From positions 357,925 to 421,924 of the forward strand of contig WPIO01000197.1 of the NCBI GenBank assembly GCA_009760855.2: a stretch of 64,000 nucleotides of DNA. The letters run 5' to 3'. The position numbers and the translations under genes were made by a program. Within the stretch, counting starts at the first letter, position 1. Every line of letters begins with the position of its first letter. This document shows, in pieces, positions 34,590 to 45,645 of this stretch. The notes under the pieces were generated by a model that searched no databases, was not told the DNA's origin, and saw nothing but the letters and a program-made list of their open reading frames with translations. The stretch is from Cristatella mucedo. Its lineage: Eukaryota; Bryozoa; Phylactolaemata; Cristatellidae.

Positions 34590-35149
34590 GAGGAGGCTTC
34601 ACCTGCCGCTTAACTAGCGGCGTAACCTACCGCCTGATGCCGTTCGGTTCACTTCTACGCGCAATAAGCAGGCCGCCACGCAAAATATGTGTTTCTGGCG
34701 CTGGCCTACTTATTGTTACTAAAGGGCGTCGTGAGTCCGCGGCGTGAATTGGAAAGCGATACACACAAATTGGGGATTTAACTGAGCTTTATTCGCAAGC
34801 GCACACAGTCGCTGCGCGTTTAGCTTCAGCTTCATCTCTGCACTCCTCGCATTCTTTCAACAGCACAAGCACTTTTGTGGGGGGGGGGGGAATACGTCCC
34901 TGCACTTAAGCTACCTACGGCTATTGCGGGGAACGACCCAAATAGGAGAAGCCCGAACCGGAGCCTTGACCCTGACCCGAGAACTAGGACTTCGCCTCCA
35001 CATTACGGCAAGAATACCTTACACGTTACACCAAGTACTCTTGGCGAGACCACGTGCACGCGCACACACACGAAACACAGGAGAAACACACACATGCGAG
35101 CACTGGCGCTATACGACCGTATTAGGTGGCGTCCACCGAATCCTCCTCG
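34590..35149 (-). mobile_element. LTR-like element, minus strand (partner at 53072-54174)
   Basis: About 560 bases align, reverse-complemented, with the + copy at 53072-54174 once the latter's 533-bp insertion is removed. Shared landmarks: GGAGGATTCGGTGG at the start, GAGGAGTGCAGAGATG, the AATAAA signal (complement of 34788-34793), TTTCCAATTCACGCCGCGGA and ACCTGCCGCTTAACTAGCGG at the end. The poly(A) signal and lack of coding capacity fit a solo LTR. Terminal TG/CA are not preserved in this copy. Confidence 0.65.
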
Positions 35150-35297
35150 CGCTTTCTCGTCCTGTCCCTCAGTCGCCGAAGAACAGCCCGCCCTCCTTCC
35201 CCGCTTTCAGAGAAACGAGCCGGGCAACTACCGGCAGCGGCGTCGAGACGGAGCAGAAGATGAAGAAGAGGCCCTATCATTATCTAACTAGCTGGGG

Positions 35298-35525
35298 TAC
35301 TATGCGGTTGACAACTCAGCCAATATCAATCACCTCAGCGTCCCCCTTGCTCATATCTCGAGAACCCAGATACTCTTCATCCACTTCTTTTGTTCTCACG
35401 GAAACCGTCCAGCAAGTCTGGAATGGCTGGCGGCGACGTCGACCCTTGGCAAGCGTTGTCCTATTCTCAAATTGCTGGCATGTACTATAGGGTTGACAGA
35501 TCAGCCAATTTCAATCACCCTACTA
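35298..35525 (+). repeat. Direct repeat pair 185 bases apart
   Basis: TACTATGCGGTTGACAACTC, CAGCCAATATCAATCACC at 35298 recurs at 35483 as TACTATAGGGTTGACAGATC, CAGCCAATTTCAATCACC. The sequence between is not repeated. Nature unknown. Confidence 0.6.
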
Positions 35526-35679
35526 CGATGGCTGCGTCCTCTTGTTCTAGAACAGAAGTGTTTCCTGCTGAGCAATTTTCATTCGCTCTAAAACTGAGTC
35601 AGGCTGGCATTGTGCTACAAAGCCACGAGCGAAGTTCAAGGGGTACAACATTTTACGGTCTCTTAAGTAATATGCCATA

Positions 35680-36815
35680 GCTAAGAACCATGACGATGTG
35701 TCATCAAATTTTAGAGGTGGAAAATCTAGCCCACTGTTTGCCCACCATGAGGCACAATAAATTCACAGAAGAATAATCATAGTAATACTAGTGATAGATC
35801 GCTTATCTAGTGTCATAACAGAACTTTGCATTTTTATTAATGTACAGTCAGCCCTTGACTTACAAAATAGAGAGAGAGACCAGAAAACCTGCCGCAAGTC
35901 AAATTTTTTAAGTCGCGAATTTTAGATGATAACTTCCAGTAGGATACTTTCTGACGCTGTCAGACGTAGTTTTATTTTCGCTGGTTGTGGCGTTGTCAAT
36001 GCTACCGATCGCACATGAATTTTGAATGTTTCCTTGAAAATAATTTGATTTTCAATTTTTTTGTGTACGCGTCCGAGCTCGTATCTCAGAATTTTCATAA
36101 GTCAAACCTTCGTAAGTCGATGGGTTACTGTACACGTTGCAAAAATATTCAGCACTCAAATACTTTCAGTCTTAAGTCCCTGAATATTCTTTGCAAGTCG
36201 GTACTACAGAATCAGTACACAAGGGTTAATGACGTGCATGGAATTAAACATGCGAAAACACACACATATTATGCTTGGGCCAGAATGCTAGAGAAAGCTT
36301 GAGGGCGCTCATGGCCACTGGTATAATCATATATGGTATATATGAGTATAACACGTGGTTAGTAACAACCGCTGAATCCTGCGCAGGAACAAGAGCGAAA
36401 GAAAAAACAATTTAATGTAGGCAAAGAGAAAGCAAAGGGATATATAAATACTTCATTGGCTGAGATTTGACAAGACAACTCTGTTTCACCCGAATGGGGT
36501 CCATGCTGGGATTGCCGGCTAAGCAGCAGTGAATTTTCACCTAGCATAGCACTGCCGAAGCCCAGACGGTGATATAATGCACTGCTAAGCAACACGTCTC
36601 GAGAAACGAGAGGCGAACGGCTTTTTCTGCCTCTTCAGGCAAGCGTTTTCCTTACACTGCGATTTTTCGGTCTGCATATAAGCAAACTCATGTCTCTTCA
36701 AGGACCAGTGAGGTTAAAATAAATAAAAAGAATGAAGGTTGAAATCTCTTACGGGTAGAAGCAGAAGAGTCGTTCAGCACTTGTCCCCCCCCCCTTGCAA
36801 TAGGGAACCGGCAGG
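35680..36815. other. Unassigned sequence
   Basis: No feature recognised. Confidence 0.35.
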
Positions 36816-36819
36816 CAAT

Positions 36820-36905
36820 TAAGGATTTCCTGCGGCTGAAGAACTCGAGCTCACTACCTGGGACGTGAAGTACAAGCACAATGCTGCTGAGCTACATCTA
36901 TAGAG
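36820..36905 (-). repeat. tRNA-like SINE head (family 3)
   Basis: The minus strand reads TGTAGCTCAGCAGCATTGTG (A box region) and GTGAGCTCGAGTTCT (B box region) at tRNA-like spacing. It has extra bases and no cloverleaf I can fold fully, so it is a SINE or tRNA pseudogene. Confidence 0.5.
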
Positions 36906-37219
36906 CCGGCCATCGCTGCTCGGTGGTGCACCTGTGTGTCGCAGGTATACAGACAAGGGGATCCGCCATGCTCCATTGCCAATGCTGACAGCCTGATTGG
37001 GGCTTGCCAGCTCAATTAGCTCAAGGAACGAACTCCAGAGAATGCACACCCACGGCTTGAGGCAACCTGGTCGTCCGAAGTATTGTGCGGTGAAAGATAT
37101 GAGAGGCTGCAGTTGGCCGGTAAGAGGAGCCATTTATTTGGCCATCTATATATAGTAACATGCATTGCCATGCTAATACCTGATGCTAAAGCCTAGTGAT
37201 CAAGCTCCCTAATCATGCA
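36906..37219. other. Unassigned sequence
   Basis: No feature recognised. Confidence 0.35.
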
Positions 37220-37685
37220 AACAGCTTACTGCCCCACCAGGCTAAGCATCCTACCACCTGCTTTATGGAATCTAACTATTTACCTATACCTCGTACAAAC
37301 CTCAAATCCTTTGAAGACCGTGCATTTAGTTCGTATGCTCCCAAAGCCTGGAACTGACTCCGGACTTCTGTCAGGACATCCCCTGACTTGACCGCATTTA
37401 AAAAGAAATTAAAAACGCACCTAGTTGTGGCAGCACTGAGTGGGTCCCTGTTATTGGTCCTTTATGTGCTTATGCTTACTGACACTGTTGCATACTGCCA
37501 CTAACCACAAGCATGCTGACCTTGTTCATGTCACCCCTAACTATGTTATTCACACTGTTTATCAAGCATGATAAAACTCACCATTTAGCCGTGCTTCCGT
37601 TGCAGCAAATGAAAAGTGCCTAGAAAGAGGTTGTATTCTTTGAGGGCGATTTATTAAGTTTATTATAATTATTATCATTATTAAA
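37220..37685 (+). mobile_element. LINE family B 3' fragment
   Basis: From the late reverse transcriptase domain (CCCCACCAGGCTAAGCATCC) through GGGTCCCTGT and a decayed hairpin (GTGCCTAGAAAGAGGTTGTA, TTTGAGGGCG) to an ATT-like tail. Confidence 0.88.
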
Positions 37686-37689
37686 AGTC

Positions 37690-38600
37690 ATTGCCTGAAC
37701 ATAGGAAAGCCAGAGTACAGCACTAGCTAGGTGGTTCTTTTGAGATATGTGGACATTGCGAAAGAGGCACAAGCCCTCCAAGTCTGTGAAGCCCCAGAGT
37801 AACAGAGGAGTTAACAGGCGACCAAGCCCCAACCTGATCTTGCAGTGTCTCCCTAATTTCCTTATAGATTAAGAGTCAAGCAGGTCAGCCAGTAGACCTG
37901 GCTCTCACGTCGTGCATCAAAGCAAACATTCACGGCAGTGGCTGCAGGGGTAGTAGCACCAAGCTCTCACGAGAGCAAACAATTGTGGCTGGTCTATAAG
38001 TCAGCAGACCTGCTGGTCAGCCATAGGTTTGCCGGCAGCAGCAGCAACAGCAGCAGCATCTCGGGAGAAGCCCGTCACAGTGCCACGGTGTCGTGTCGTG
38101 TGTGTCTGCCTCTCGGAACTCGGCAGCGTCTGCCTTTCTATCTGAGACGACCCAAGTGCAGCGCACCGTCTCAGTACCCCAGCTTCTGCCAAGTAGACTG
38201 TGCAGTGGTGTCCCTGCCGGCATGTCAAGTGCTGTTCAACCCACGAGGTTCCGGCATAATAATCGACAGCAACGGTGGCAGCTTTCGACTGATTCAATCA
38301 CTGCTGAATGTTCTTCGGTATGCATGCCACCCGTGAGTGCATCCATCCCATCTGGCACTCTTTCTAACTTTCTGCCCAGTGCGACCTCGTATATTCCGAC
38401 GCGCTCGTGTTAGCTGACACCCAGGACTAGGCCAGCAGTGACGTCTGGATCTGTGTTGGTAATTAACGATAACACTAACCTGCAATATCTCTGGACCTGG
38501 CGTCGCAGCAAGATCGTGGGCTGCCAACACAACAGATCCGAAAGGATGGCACCAGGAAGAAGCAGAGGTCGCAGGGGAGCGAGCGACAAGGCTCTCAGCA
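37690..38600. other. Unassigned sequence
   Basis: CAG-rich short stretch near 38035-38055. Reading frames up to 132 codons show no family resemblance. Confidence 0.35.
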
Positions 38601-38603
38601 TCG

Positions 38604-38717
<114 letters not shown>

Positions 38718-38979
38718 CAGAGCCTGAAATAAGTAACCTGTCGGCAGCAAAACTCTGTCGGCCCTAAACTAGAGTGTCTAGGCCACGTTTAAATTACCTG
38801 CAACGGTGATGCATATGATGCATGGGTGTGGCATCAGTGGTGAATTGTTGACCTAACACTCGGCGGTAGCAGCACCACAGGCATGGCAGGGTAGCTGCAG
38901 CCCTTCGAGTGCTACCTGCGCTCTGCTCACTTTAAGTGTCACCCGGAGGCGACTTTCTAGACGCAGACTCCGACGTGAG

Positions 38980-39860
38980 CATGCCAGTTGCCTGGCGATT
39001 TTCTGTCTGAGTAGTGAATGCTTTGTATGCATGCCTTCACCGGAGGCTGGTATGCTTGGGAAGCAGCAGCTGCTGCTGCTGCGACCAGGGATCTCTGCTT
39101 CCGGTAGCTGTAAAAATCGTACAGCTGATTAAGCAACTGTCTTGTGCTACTGCGACTGGGGCGGCCATTCAGGCTGTCCAATAGAGTTGTAACTGGGTAA
39201 AGGTTTCTATTAAGGCTCTGTACAGACCACATATTATGTACAGTGTCATTAACCACCAAGCCAAACTAACGATGCCCAGAATCATCACTGTAAAGTGGCT
39301 AATAGCATGCATGGTTTTGATATTTTGATGCAGTCAATCATGTAATGATATTGTCTTACACAAGTCAAGTCGTACAAAAATTAACCTCACTTTCTTCAAT
39401 TGTCCTCCGGGTCAATTGTAAGTTGCTATCAGCTGTTGAATGTCACCATCACTGTGCCTGGGACTGCTGATGAGGCTGTTTAATGAAGTTTCGAATCAGG
39501 TGGATATAAATTTGTGTTTTATAGGATATAGATATATTTTTTCTAAAGCACTATGCATATTATTATCATGCTTTATTTGCAGTATATGTAAAATGCCTAG
39601 AAAGAGATTAAGTTATTTTAGGGTGCTATATAATGTATGTATTATTAATATTACTAACTACTGATTATCATTCTTATTTCCTTTTCACCAGGGAGGCACC
39701 AAGGTGTACAGGATCAAAAGCTGCAGTGAGCCAGATAAGAGACCATATACTTGAGATTTATTTGGATTCCTTCAACCACTTCCAAATTGGTCCATCCATT
39801 TGTGACATCTCGTCTCGACTTCTGTAAGTCTCTGCTTGCTGGTTGAGTTCATTGAAAAGA
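38980..39860 (+). repeat. Segmental duplication, copy 1 (partner at 55035-55860)
   Basis: Three blocks align in order with 55035-55860: the GGCGATTTTCTGTCTGAGTA to GTGCTACTGCGACTGG block, the AGCTGTTGAATGTCACCATC block (39431), and the CACCAGGGAGGCACCAAGGT to CACTTCCAAATTGG block (39688). Both copies contain ATT-type tails between the last two blocks. It may be an ancient dispersed element. Confidence 0.7.
39545..39660 (+). mobile_element. LINE family B, 3' tail only
   Basis: TTTGCAGTATATGTAAAATG, then CCTAGAAAGAGATTAAGTTA, then an ATT run. Degraded hairpin. Confidence 0.75.
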
Positions 39861-40307
39861 TTTATTTCATAACCGTAATTTACAAATTCTGTCATTAATT
39901 TTTCTTGTATCTTCTTCCTAAACCAAAAAACGTCTAAGAACTATGAGTTAGGCATTTCTTCTTTTTTTACTTTCTAATCTTAGTTGAGACTACCAGCCAC
40001 CCTGCTCACTCTTTGCACAGTAAGTCACGTGACTGCCATTTCCTACTTGTTGTTTTAAGGTAGATTTTCAGCTAAGGAGCTCAAATATGTAGCTGCATAC
40101 CTAGAAGGACATTGTAAGTAAAATTTGTATCGTGTGGAATTTTACATGAGCTGGGCTTGACTACACATAAATCTAAGTTCTGGAGAACACCTTATCTTGA
40201 ACTCTGATCAAAGCCTAGGTGGCAGCTCTGATTTTGGCCTATACAAATATCACAGGCATTTAGTAGTGACAAAGAATGTAACATCATGTCAAACTATGTT
40301 GCTTGGT

Positions 40308-40310
<3 letters not shown>
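39861..40310. other. Unassigned sequence
   Basis: No feature recognised. Confidence 0.35.
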
Positions 40311-40483
<173 letters not shown>

Positions 40484-40504
40484 TTTGTACCCTTTCTGAT
40501 TTCA

Positions 40505-40545
40505 TGCCCCGTTCTAGTTAAAGGTCAAGCGCTTTGACCACTAAG
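40505..40545 (-). repeat. Possible tRNA/SINE head fragment
   Basis: The minus strand reads GCTTAGTGGTCAAAGCGCTT, resembling the SINE family 2 A-box region. No B box is seen nearby. Confidence 0.3.
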
Positions 40546-40649
40546 CTTCAATCTATCTGCCTGTCAGCTGACAATAATTCAGTCGTAGTCGTGATTCTTT
40601 TTCACTGCTAGACAGGGGACAGCAGCAACGTTACTAGCTGTTGCAACAG

Positions 40650-40770
40650 CAGCTGCCTGGCACCTTCGTTCAATTGATCAAATAAACAATGCCTAGTAAG
40701 TAATGTAAGGCACCCCGACAGAGACTGAGTTATCTGAGGGCTCTTTATCAAGTGTATTATTAGTAATAGT
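40650..40770 (+). mobile_element. LINE family B, decayed 3' tail
   Basis: GGCACCCCGACAGAGACTGA, then GTTATCTGAGGGCTCTTTAT, then CAAGTGTATTATTAGTAATA: hairpin and tail of family B with substitutions. Confidence 0.78.
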
Positions 40771-41394
40771 CGTCGTATATCCATAGCTAAGCAGCCTGTG
40801 TTTTTTATCGTATGGGCAAGAAGCATACGCGTTTGCATGCGAGAATCCAGCCCTGTAGCTAACTATTTAGAAACCACTTCAAGGTCAGAGGCAACTTAGG
40901 TATTTGATATAAAGGATTGCTTACGGTAGAGCTTTAACAGTTAATTTCTAGAATTATGTTAACTGCTCCAAAGCACCGGATGTGAATGTTGCTTTGCATT
41001 TTTCTCGTATCAAGCTTGCATCCGTAGCCTTGCATTGTGTTGCTCATGATCCCCACCCCTCCGAAAATTAATGAGCGATCGATGGAAGAGAGCAAGTCAG
41101 GCAGACAGGAAGTTATTGCAGATCGGTATTTAAATTCCAACGAGTCAGCTGAGGGGAGAACCTTACTTTCCCTTAAACTGACCTAGCGATGTGATCGGAG
41201 GTCTTGATCTAACTGGGACTAAAAAATATATGTTATTCTAGAATATCGATATTAAACAAGCAACGAGCGCTGGGAGTGTACTGTCCTCAGCCGGCTGAGC
41301 GTTACCGTGCTGAACGACAGCACGGTTGCTTCTCTTCTCTGAGAACTGGCCCCAAACCTTGGGGCTGCCTCACACAATGTCGCTTATGCATAGT
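40771..41394. other. Unassigned; right part may be a LINE 3' UTR
   Basis: No coding feature. 41270-41394 lies directly downstream of the R2-like reading frame and could be its 3' untranslated region. It contains GGCCCCAAACCTTGGGGC, a perfect short hairpin (41349-41366). Confidence 0.4.
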
Positions 41395-42020
41395 TTCCGA
41401 AGGAGCTTCCATTATGCAACTTTGATGCCAAGGGCATCAAGGCATCGCTGATTTACCGAGTACCAAGATCCGAGTTCTCCTACGATAAATGGTAGGACTG
41501 AGGCTGATGCCCGACCCTGGGACCGGAAGTCGAGTACTGTGTCTTCATATTTCGTCATCTTCCGATCAGCAGCTTTCACCAAGGCAGCCTCGTCGTGGCT
41601 GAACGGGACCACCACATCGATGATGATCGTGGTTGTCTCAACGTCGATATTAGGCTTGAAACACGTGTAGGCTCATAGGTGGAATTTTCGCATAAAAGTG
41701 TAATAATAACTTAAGGTCAACATGTTATGAGCACCTTGTTGGATGATGACTATTGCGGTAGGTAACTGGAGACTTAAAAATACTGCCATCCCCGATGAGC
41801 AAATCAGGCCTCACAAAGTGTCCTTGTTTTCGTTGTCAATGGTGCTGTCGGGGTAAGCAGGCCCTCGGTGCCATAAGGTCTGGCCTCAATGAACTCAGTT
41901 CTCGCAAGGTACTGAGTTCTCCTGGAACAGAAAAGCATCTCACGTAGTGCTGTGCTGTGCGTAACCCATTGGAAGGTGGTGATGTCACCACTGCACGTTA
42001 AGCGTTGCTCTTGCGTTTCT
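41395..42020 (-). mobile_element. R2-type LINE, restriction-like endonuclease fragment
   Basis: The minus-strand frame (41615-41412, extended upstream through TTIIIDVVVPFS) shows VVVPFSHDEAALVKAADRK, MTKYED and VGELGSW with a C-terminal LDALGIKV. These are hallmarks of the C-terminal restriction-like endonuclease of R2/NeSL-type LINEs. Further upstream, in broken frames, are RPDLLIGDG (the PD motif region) and a H-x7-C stretch (HSTALREMLFC) where such proteins have a zinc knuckle. Endonucleases of this class nick the target site, often at a specific sequence. The copy is a 5'-truncated, frameshifted relic. Confidence 0.65.
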
Positions 42021-42309
42021 TTTTATCCATGGGATTTATAACCCACATTTGAAAGAATTTCAAATGCTTGAAATTATTGAAAGTGCTTTTAATTTAATTA
42101 GAATGATATTGCCTTCTTACATGACAATCACTCCACCACTAAATATTGATCTGGAATTTTTACCGGCTTTTCAGAAAGCTGGAACTTACCCTGAATGTGG
42201 CTAGTGCCATTATTTTCTTCCTCCTCATCAATTCCGTCCTTCTCCTCCTACTTCCCTTCCTCCTCATCTTGCTGCCACAGCTTCTCCTGGGTGTTTTCAT
42301 GTTCGATGG

Positions 42310-42450
42310 AACCGGTGGCTGCCAAAGGTCGGTATACACAAATGGGCGATAGACTACTGCCACTATCGGTAGCTTGTTTTCGGGTGAGACCAGGACAATT
42401 GATTCAAAAGACTGCTTCGAGGGTACCGCATGGTGATGACCTTGCATCAT
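42310..42450 (-). mobile_element. Possible LINE endonuclease fragment
   Basis: The minus frame reads SFESIVLVSPENKLPIVAVV followed by YRPF, similar to the SFESVAI...VVIYRPP part of the family A endonuclease. Only about 35 residues match. Confidence 0.4.
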
Positions 42451-42579
42451 TTAAGTCATTCCTAAAGCTGCATCTGCCAGGTTCAGCTTGGCCTTCGCCT
42501 CAGAGAACGTCTCTTTTTGTTTTGAAATACTTTGAATAGGTGCATGTGCACGAATCAGCTCATACGTCTTGCAAAGGCT

Positions 42580-42664
42580 CTGCCTTGTGCTGCTGCTAAC
42601 TAACTTTGTCCTCCCTCTTTTATGTGATGCGATTGTTGGATTCGCTGTGATTTCCATCTTTTAG
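42580..42664 (+). repeat. Duplicated intron flank of the linker exon
   Basis: CTTTGTCCTCCCTCTTTTAT, GTGATGCGATTGTTGGATTC aligns with the intron just before 4484 (CTTGCCCTTCCTCTTTGACG, CGATGTGATTGTATTGAATC). The duplication thus includes intron sequence and was made at the DNA level. Confidence 0.75.
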
Positions 42665-42754
42665 GTAATGAGGGCAAACCTGCTGCCCTACTTACCTGTG
42701 CCAGCATCGACCTACCAGCCCCATTGCCAGGACCTAAGAAGAGGTTATCGGAAG
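42665..42754 (+). CDS. Second copy of the Roco linker exon
   Basis: 90 bases, the same length as 4484-4573, with 75 of 90 identical by my count, no indel, an intact acceptor (CATCTTTTAG) and donor (GAAG/GTAAGC), and an open phase 1-1 frame starting GNEGKPAALL. Preservation of frame and splice sites suggests it was, or is, used, either as an alternative exon of the gene at 1161 or in a duplicated Roco gene. No second Roc-COR exon is visible upstream. A family A LINE tail begins a few bases after the donor. Confidence 0.5.
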
Positions 42755-42756
42755 GT

Positions 42757-43110
42757 AAGCTTTGAGAAGCTTTAGCTCTGCAGGTCCTAGACTGTGGAAC
42801 TCGCTCCCACAATTCTTACGCAACTACAACTACTCTCCTACTGCTTACTATGGCACATCTTTTTCAGCGGTCCTGAGCTGCTACTTCTATGCTACTCACT
42901 ACCTCAACTGCTCTCCAGACTCTGCTATGCTTCCCAATTTCTCTTTGTTGCGTGAGACGAAGTCTGTTGGCAACCGAATGCGTACCGAAAGCCGCTTAGG
43001 TTGTGAGTGGGCTATACAAAACTCTCCTGCGTAACACCCACATAGTCTTTATGACTTTGTGGAGTTACAGATGGAGATAAATTACACTACATTACATTAC
43101 ATTTCTAGCA
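42757..43110 (+). mobile_element. LINE family A, 3' terminal fragment
   Basis: An open frame 42762-43034 matches the last 90 residues of family A (SSAGPRLWNSLPQFLR at its start). The 3' untranslated region GTGGAGTTACAGATGGAGAT and the tail TACATTACATTACATT follow near 43085-43105. A young-looking, short insertion. Confidence 0.93.
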
Positions 43111-43750
43111 ATAGAATAGTCATTCAACACGTTTCCATCAGCAAGTGCTTTATCGTGTATCTACTTTCGAACCTATTAGTATGCTTGGGTACACGTGGGT
43201 GAGTGCAGAGTCATCGGTGTGCCAACAACTACTAGTTTACTGACCAGTCTTTGTATTTGCAGATACGGGTATGTTAACTCCATGAAATGGTCTTTATTTA
43301 TTCACACCATGTTAGGTACTGCCCTGACCCAAAGAACTCTCGGATCTATCTCGGAAACTATCTCGGATCCTGAATTCGACTTTTCTAAAATCATATAGTT
43401 TTAGACAGACCAGTTTATCTTTAATGTACGGGCGTAAAAAAATTACTTATTAAGTTAGGTGTGTGCCTGTATTTAAGCAGTATGTAGAGGTATTTGCAGA
43501 TATGGGTATGTTCATACCGTGCAGTCAGTGTGTGCCCATAGTCCAGCGTGTTTTGGCTATCGGTTTATGTAGGTGCATGTGAGTGTGCATGGAGGGCGCA
43601 TGCAATCGTGCATCCATAACATTTGACTTAGTTCTACCGGTGTTTCATTTTGAGTCACTGCTAATCCAGCTCACGAGACAGCGGTATTTCATGCTGTCGA
43701 CATACGGTTTGATCGGTGAAGTATAAGAAACAACTCCCATATCTTGTTAT
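43111..43750. other. Unassigned sequence
   Basis: No feature recognised. Confidence 0.35.
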
Positions 43751-43765
43751 TACTTAGCAAGCTAC

Positions 43766-43945
43766 ACGGAGACAGACAGACGGAGGGAGATAGACGGAGA
43801 CAGACGGAGGGAGATAGACGGAGACAGACAGACGGAGACATAAAGACGGAGACGGACAGACGGCGAAAAACAGACGGAGACGGACGGACGAAGACAGACA
43901 GACATAGACAGGTAGACAGAGACTGACAGACAGAGACAGACAGTA
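43766..43945 (+). repeat. GACAGACGGA-type minisatellite
   Basis: Imperfect units of GGAGACAGAC and GGAGATAGAC types over about 180 bases. Confidence 0.9.
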
Positions 43946-44965
43946 CGCCAATCTAGTGTAGTCTGAATTATCGTCGCGAACGGCACAGAACGCTAGCCGA
44001 CGAGCAACACCACCAGTTTATTTCACCTACACACGGAGCAGGGCAAAGCAGGACTCTCCTCGCCTCTTTCGCCCACATGAGTCCCCGACCCCCAGTCAAA
44101 ACAACCACTAATAGCTCGTCCCGGCTGCTTACCACATCGAGTGTCGAAGCCCACTCGTAAAGCGATCAGGACCAGTGTCATCAATTAAATAAAACCACAT
44201 CGAGTACATGCACTCTGATGCAAAAAGGCCCCACTGCAGGCCGAAGTTGCTGTGGTTGCTACTCCGATCGGATATTCGGATTAGTTTATTATATCTTAAT
44301 CCTATAGTTGGGTATTGCATGTGAAAATATTTATAATGCTATCGGTAGTTATCTATAGACAGTCTATAGTTAGTAGTATCTATATAAAAAGTGTGTATGA
44401 TTCCGCCCACAATGAATTTTTTGTATGATCTCCCTTATATGGCCAGCCAAAGAGACATCATGCTTCTGTGTTATCTCTTCTGGGGAAGCATATTCCTCCA
44501 CAGTTGATAGAATTATTTTTGCAGGTCGGCTATTGATATGAGCCGATCACAGAGCACTACCGATCTTGTGATATGCTCTATAGTATTTCTATGGACTCTA
44601 GATCAGGTGAAAGAACTGGCCACTAATTAAGCGACATCAGATTCGTCAAGAACAGTGCTGGTCTGCCTGGACGGTACGTTAAGGTTTTTTAGCTTTCTGT
44701 CGAATGTACATAAACCAGCGGGATATTTGAGGATTAAATCTGTCCTACTAACCAAAGCAGCTTCTTTAAGGTACTTTTTAAAAGTTTGGTGTAGTCCTGT
44801 AACAGTTGCACATCTAGTCTCCATCTAATCCCTGATCTGAACCTCTAAATGGTTATGGGATGATATCAACATGAGACTAAGGCTTGGGGCAAATGAGACT
44901 GAGGAGGGGGAAATGAGACTAAAGCGGTGGGGGGAGGTTAGACCTGTAGGGCTCGTGGGCCCTCG
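43946..44965. other. Unassigned sequence
   Basis: No feature recognised; short palindromic CTATAG-rich stretch at 44340-44400. Confidence 0.35.
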
Positions 44966-44969
44966 ACGG

Positions 44970-45110
44970 TAGTTTGACGAAGAGCGAAGCCCCCACAAGC
45001 GAGTTGTTGCGTTGTTGACGACGGCAGTATTATATCGCATACAGGCAACACGGGCGAGTTCGCATACATACTGATGTAATAGCCATAGTGCTTGCTTCTC
45101 CAGAGCACGT
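44970..45110. repeat. Dispersed repeat shared with 22270-22420
   Basis: CCCCCACAAGCGAGTTG, TGACGACGGCAGTATT, ATACAGGCA and CTGATGTAATAGCC follow the order seen at 22270. Family unknown. Confidence 0.6.
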
Positions 45111-45443
45111 ATTGATAAGAGAGGAGAGACTGGATAGCATGCCTTCAGGCCAAAAACAGAGGCAGACAGTGAATTAAGCGGCGAGGAACACACCACGTGC
45201 CGGCAAGGAGCTTGCCAGTTGGATGAACGGAAGATCGGCTGCGGAACCATGTGACGGCGATGACACGCCCACAGACCTCCATCTGTAGCTGACTGTTGCA
45301 GCAAAACTCAGGCTCTGTGGAATTTCTTAGCTAAGGAAGAGATAGCACAAAAGTTGATGGTCTCTATACATGGTCAAATAAGAGATGTCGCAAAGAATCC
45401 CGGTGGGGCGACCTTGCACTAAGCACGTAAATAGTTAAAAAAG

Positions 45444-45545
45444 CAGTGGTTCTCTCAACCTGTAAGTCGCCATCCCTTTGGGGGGTCGCCACAACATGAG
45501 GAACTGTATTGAAAGGTCGTGGCATTAGGAAGGTTGAGAACCACT
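45444..45545. mobile_element. hAT-type MITE with terminal inverted repeats
   Basis: Begins CAGTGGTTCTCTCAACC and ends GGTTGAGAACCACT: inverted termini with the CAGTGGTTCTCAACC sequence typical of hAT nonautonomous elements, followed inside by a GTCGCCATCCCTTTGGGGGG motif also typical of them. At about 102 bases it has no coding capacity and would depend on a hAT transposase in trans. A clear 8-bp target duplication was not found. Confidence 0.75.
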
Positions 45546-45565
45546 TACTTGGAGCATACGTGTTT

Positions 45566-45645
45566 GATTTTGGACTGTCAATATTTTCCAATACACCTCG
45601 AATCTGATTTCGGACTGTCAATATTTTCCAAAGCACCTCGCATCT
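45566..45645 (+). repeat. 40-bp tandem duplication, two copies
   Basis: GATTTTGGACTGTCAATATT, TTCCAATACACCTCGAATCT is followed directly by a copy with five differences. Confidence 0.85.

Noticed and set aside
43754-43986. Cys/Leu/Ser-rich minus-strand frames
   Set aside because: They are translations of the GACAGACGGA minisatellite.
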